A stretch of 6,000 nt of DNA, taken from an uncultured Pseudomonadota bacterium (lineage in GTDB: Bacteria > SAR324 > NAC60-12). This document shows positions 5,172 to 6,000 of the stretch, piece by piece. Position numbers and translations under genes: made by a program. The DNA lies in the NCBI GenBank assembly GCA_913056375.1, contig CAJXNF010000192.1, positions 1 to 6,000 on the forward strand. Direction: 5' to 3'. Below the pieces are notes generated by a model, which was given only the letters and a program-made list of their open reading frames with translations, made no database searches and was not told the DNA's origin. The stretch's first letter is position 1; every line of letters begins with the position of its first letter.

Positions 5172-5621
5172 GTGCAGTGGTGGAGCATGTGGCTCATCGA
5201 TTTCATTAATGCACAAAACCTCATCAACAATTTCGAGACCGGCACATCGAGACGTGAGGTGACCACTGGTTTCCTGCGGACGATGGTCCTGCTGTATCAA
5301 CTGTCTGCAGACGATATGAGCAGAGCAGAACTCCAAACACAAACAGCGGATTCTCAATACGCGGTACAGCTATCAGAAGAAGCATCAGTGCTGGCTGATG
5401 CCTTGAACAGGCTGGTCAGTCAGATCATTCAATGTGATGCTGATTACATGGCTGTCCTTAACGGACGTAAAAGTAATTGGCATTACATCGATGGCGACGG
5501 CAAAGGCAGGCCGTATCCACGTAAGCAATTAGAAGCGGAGCAGAGAGCCATTGCCAAACAGGAGCACCGGCATAGGCAAGAACTGAAGGAAGCTCGCAAG
5601 GAACACACGTTGAACTACTGA
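5172..5621 (+). CDS. Hypothetical helical protein, 144-149 residues
   Basis: This is the longest gene of the plus-strand cluster. From GTG 5172 it has 149 residues. ATG 5187, giving 144 residues (MWLIDFINAQNLINNFETGT), is an equally likely start, and neither has a good Shine-Dalgarno site. Residues about 6-97 look like successive helices (FLRTMVLLYQLSADDM, EEASVLADALNRLVSQIIQ). A turn follows with NWHYIDGDGKGRPYP (102-116), then a strongly charged, Gln/Glu/Lys/His-rich helix to the end that could form a coiled coil. There is no signal peptide or membrane segment. The single acidic DGDGKG loop is too isolated to call calcium binding. It follows the 46-residue gene closely and probably shares its transcript. 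The frame continues after the TGA for 28 more codons. Function unknown. Confidence 0.7.
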   Translation: MQWWSMWLIDFINAQNLINNFETGTSRREVTTGFLRTMVLLYQLSADDMSRAELQTQTADSQYAVQLSEEASVLADALNRLVSQIIQCDADYMAVLNGRKSNWHYIDGDGKGRPYPRKQLEAEQRAIAKQEHRHRQELKEARKEHTLNY

Positions 5622-5627
5622 AACCTT

Positions 5628-5708
5628 GTGCCACTGCCTGACCTGAGGCCTGATGAAACTCCTGTCCAAACGATCATCCCGCTATGGGAGGCAGGCTTCA
5701 TGGCATAA
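5628..5708 (+). CDS. Very small ORF or in-frame tail, 26 residues
   Basis: From a GTG two codons after the preceding TGA and in the same frame, 26 codons read VPLPDLRPDETPVQTIIPLW and end EAGFMA before a TAA. It is proline-rich and protein-like. It may be a separate tiny gene, the former C-terminus of the 149-residue protein cut off by a nonsense mutation, or chance. There is no ribosome site of note. Confidence 0.3.
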   Translation: MPLPDLRPDETPVQTIIPLWEAGFMA

Positions 5709-5817
5709 AAGAACTTCCAGTAATTCAAGCTGCAGTATCAACTCATCTAACTTTCAGGACATACAAATGTAATACACATCTCCAGTGTAACCACCACATG
5801 GAGAATTGAATCGTTTT

Positions 5818-5821
5818 GGAG
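5818..5821 (+). promoter_or_regulatory. Shine-Dalgarno site GGAG
   Basis: GGAG lies 7 bases before the ATG at 5829. It is the best ribosome-binding site in the window and decides that start, although the frame is open further upstream to about 5754. Confidence 0.65.
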
Positions 5822-5828
5822 TCAGGCC

Positions 5829-6000
5829 ATGACCTGCGCTAACTACATGGGCCAATCTTGCGGCCTTCAATGTTGTATGTGCAAAGCCGAGCAGTTCGCC
5901 TTTTTTAAACACAACAAACCTGACTTTAACGAGTTCTGTCCTTTAGCTCACCGCTACGGGGAAATGCTTAGTCATAGCCAAGCCAGCAAGGCAAACAATC
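5829..6000 (+). CDS. Cys-rich hypothetical protein, partial at right edge
   Basis: The frame from ATG 5829 is open for 57 codons to the window edge. It begins MTCANYMGQSCGLQCCMCKA and continues with FFKHNKPDFNEFCPLAHRYG. Cysteines at residues 3, 11, 15, 16, 18 and 37, with His28 and His41, suggest a small metal-binding (zinc or iron-sulfur) or disulfide-rich protein. The CxxxCCxC cluster does not match a family I can name. It is separated from the previous frame by about 120 bases with no gene or clear promoter that I can see. It is the only gene here with a strong Shine-Dalgarno site, so it may be expressed independently. The C-terminus is not visible. Confidence 0.6.
   Translation, partial: MTCANYMGQSCGLQCCMCKAEQFAFFKHNKPDFNEFCPLAHRYGEMLSHSQASKANN

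Overview
The window looks like an accessory, decaying stretch of a bacterial chromosome, most likely a marine picocyanobacterium (Synechococcus-like). The reasons are a large secreted-type protein with calcium-binding GxGxD repeats, several tiny genes without Shine-Dalgarno sites, and mixed base composition. The assignment is an inference from style; no marker gene is present. Composition is patchy: about 1-345 is very AT-rich, about 1206-1598 and 4230-4500 are GC-rich, and the rest is intermediate.

Left part (1-1600). An AT-rich, foreign-looking segment carries a small minus-strand gene with a GTPNK motif and a second minus-strand reading frame that runs off the edge. It abuts a minus-strand pseudogene, about 325-1068, which is a truncated paralog of the large protein further right. 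The pseudogene is broken by an in-frame TAA that lies inside a perfect 10-bp hairpin. Upstream of it is a wrecked IS3-family orfA (1317-1516) with one nonsense mutation and one single-base deletion. A terminal-repeat-like sequence at 1574-1598 sits where GC content drops sharply.

Middle (1600-3550). A candidate promoter with a 12-bp palindrome in its spacer, and a hairpin in the presumed leader, precede the main intact gene (1770-3488, 572 aa). This is an RTX-like repeat protein with no signal peptide, probably exported by a type I system that is not in this window. A clear intrinsic terminator follows at 3522-3546.

Right part (3545-6000). Two minus-strand small genes form a likely pair: a zinc-ribbon-like 86 aa protein, and an 81 aa protein whose frame continues 36 codons past an in-frame TAA. 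A 43 aa minus-strand gene lies beyond them. From 4888 to the right edge, small plus-strand genes run in tandem (43, 46 and 149 aa, perhaps 26 aa, then a partial Cys-rich one). The first two are separated by only 2 bases, which suggests coupled translation. None of these small genes has a function I recognise.

The overall story is paralog duplication in opposite orientation, IS insertion and decay, and a run of small orphan genes. I see no convincing new multi-gene system. The most distinctive signals are the hairpin-borne stop codon and the compact small-gene cluster.
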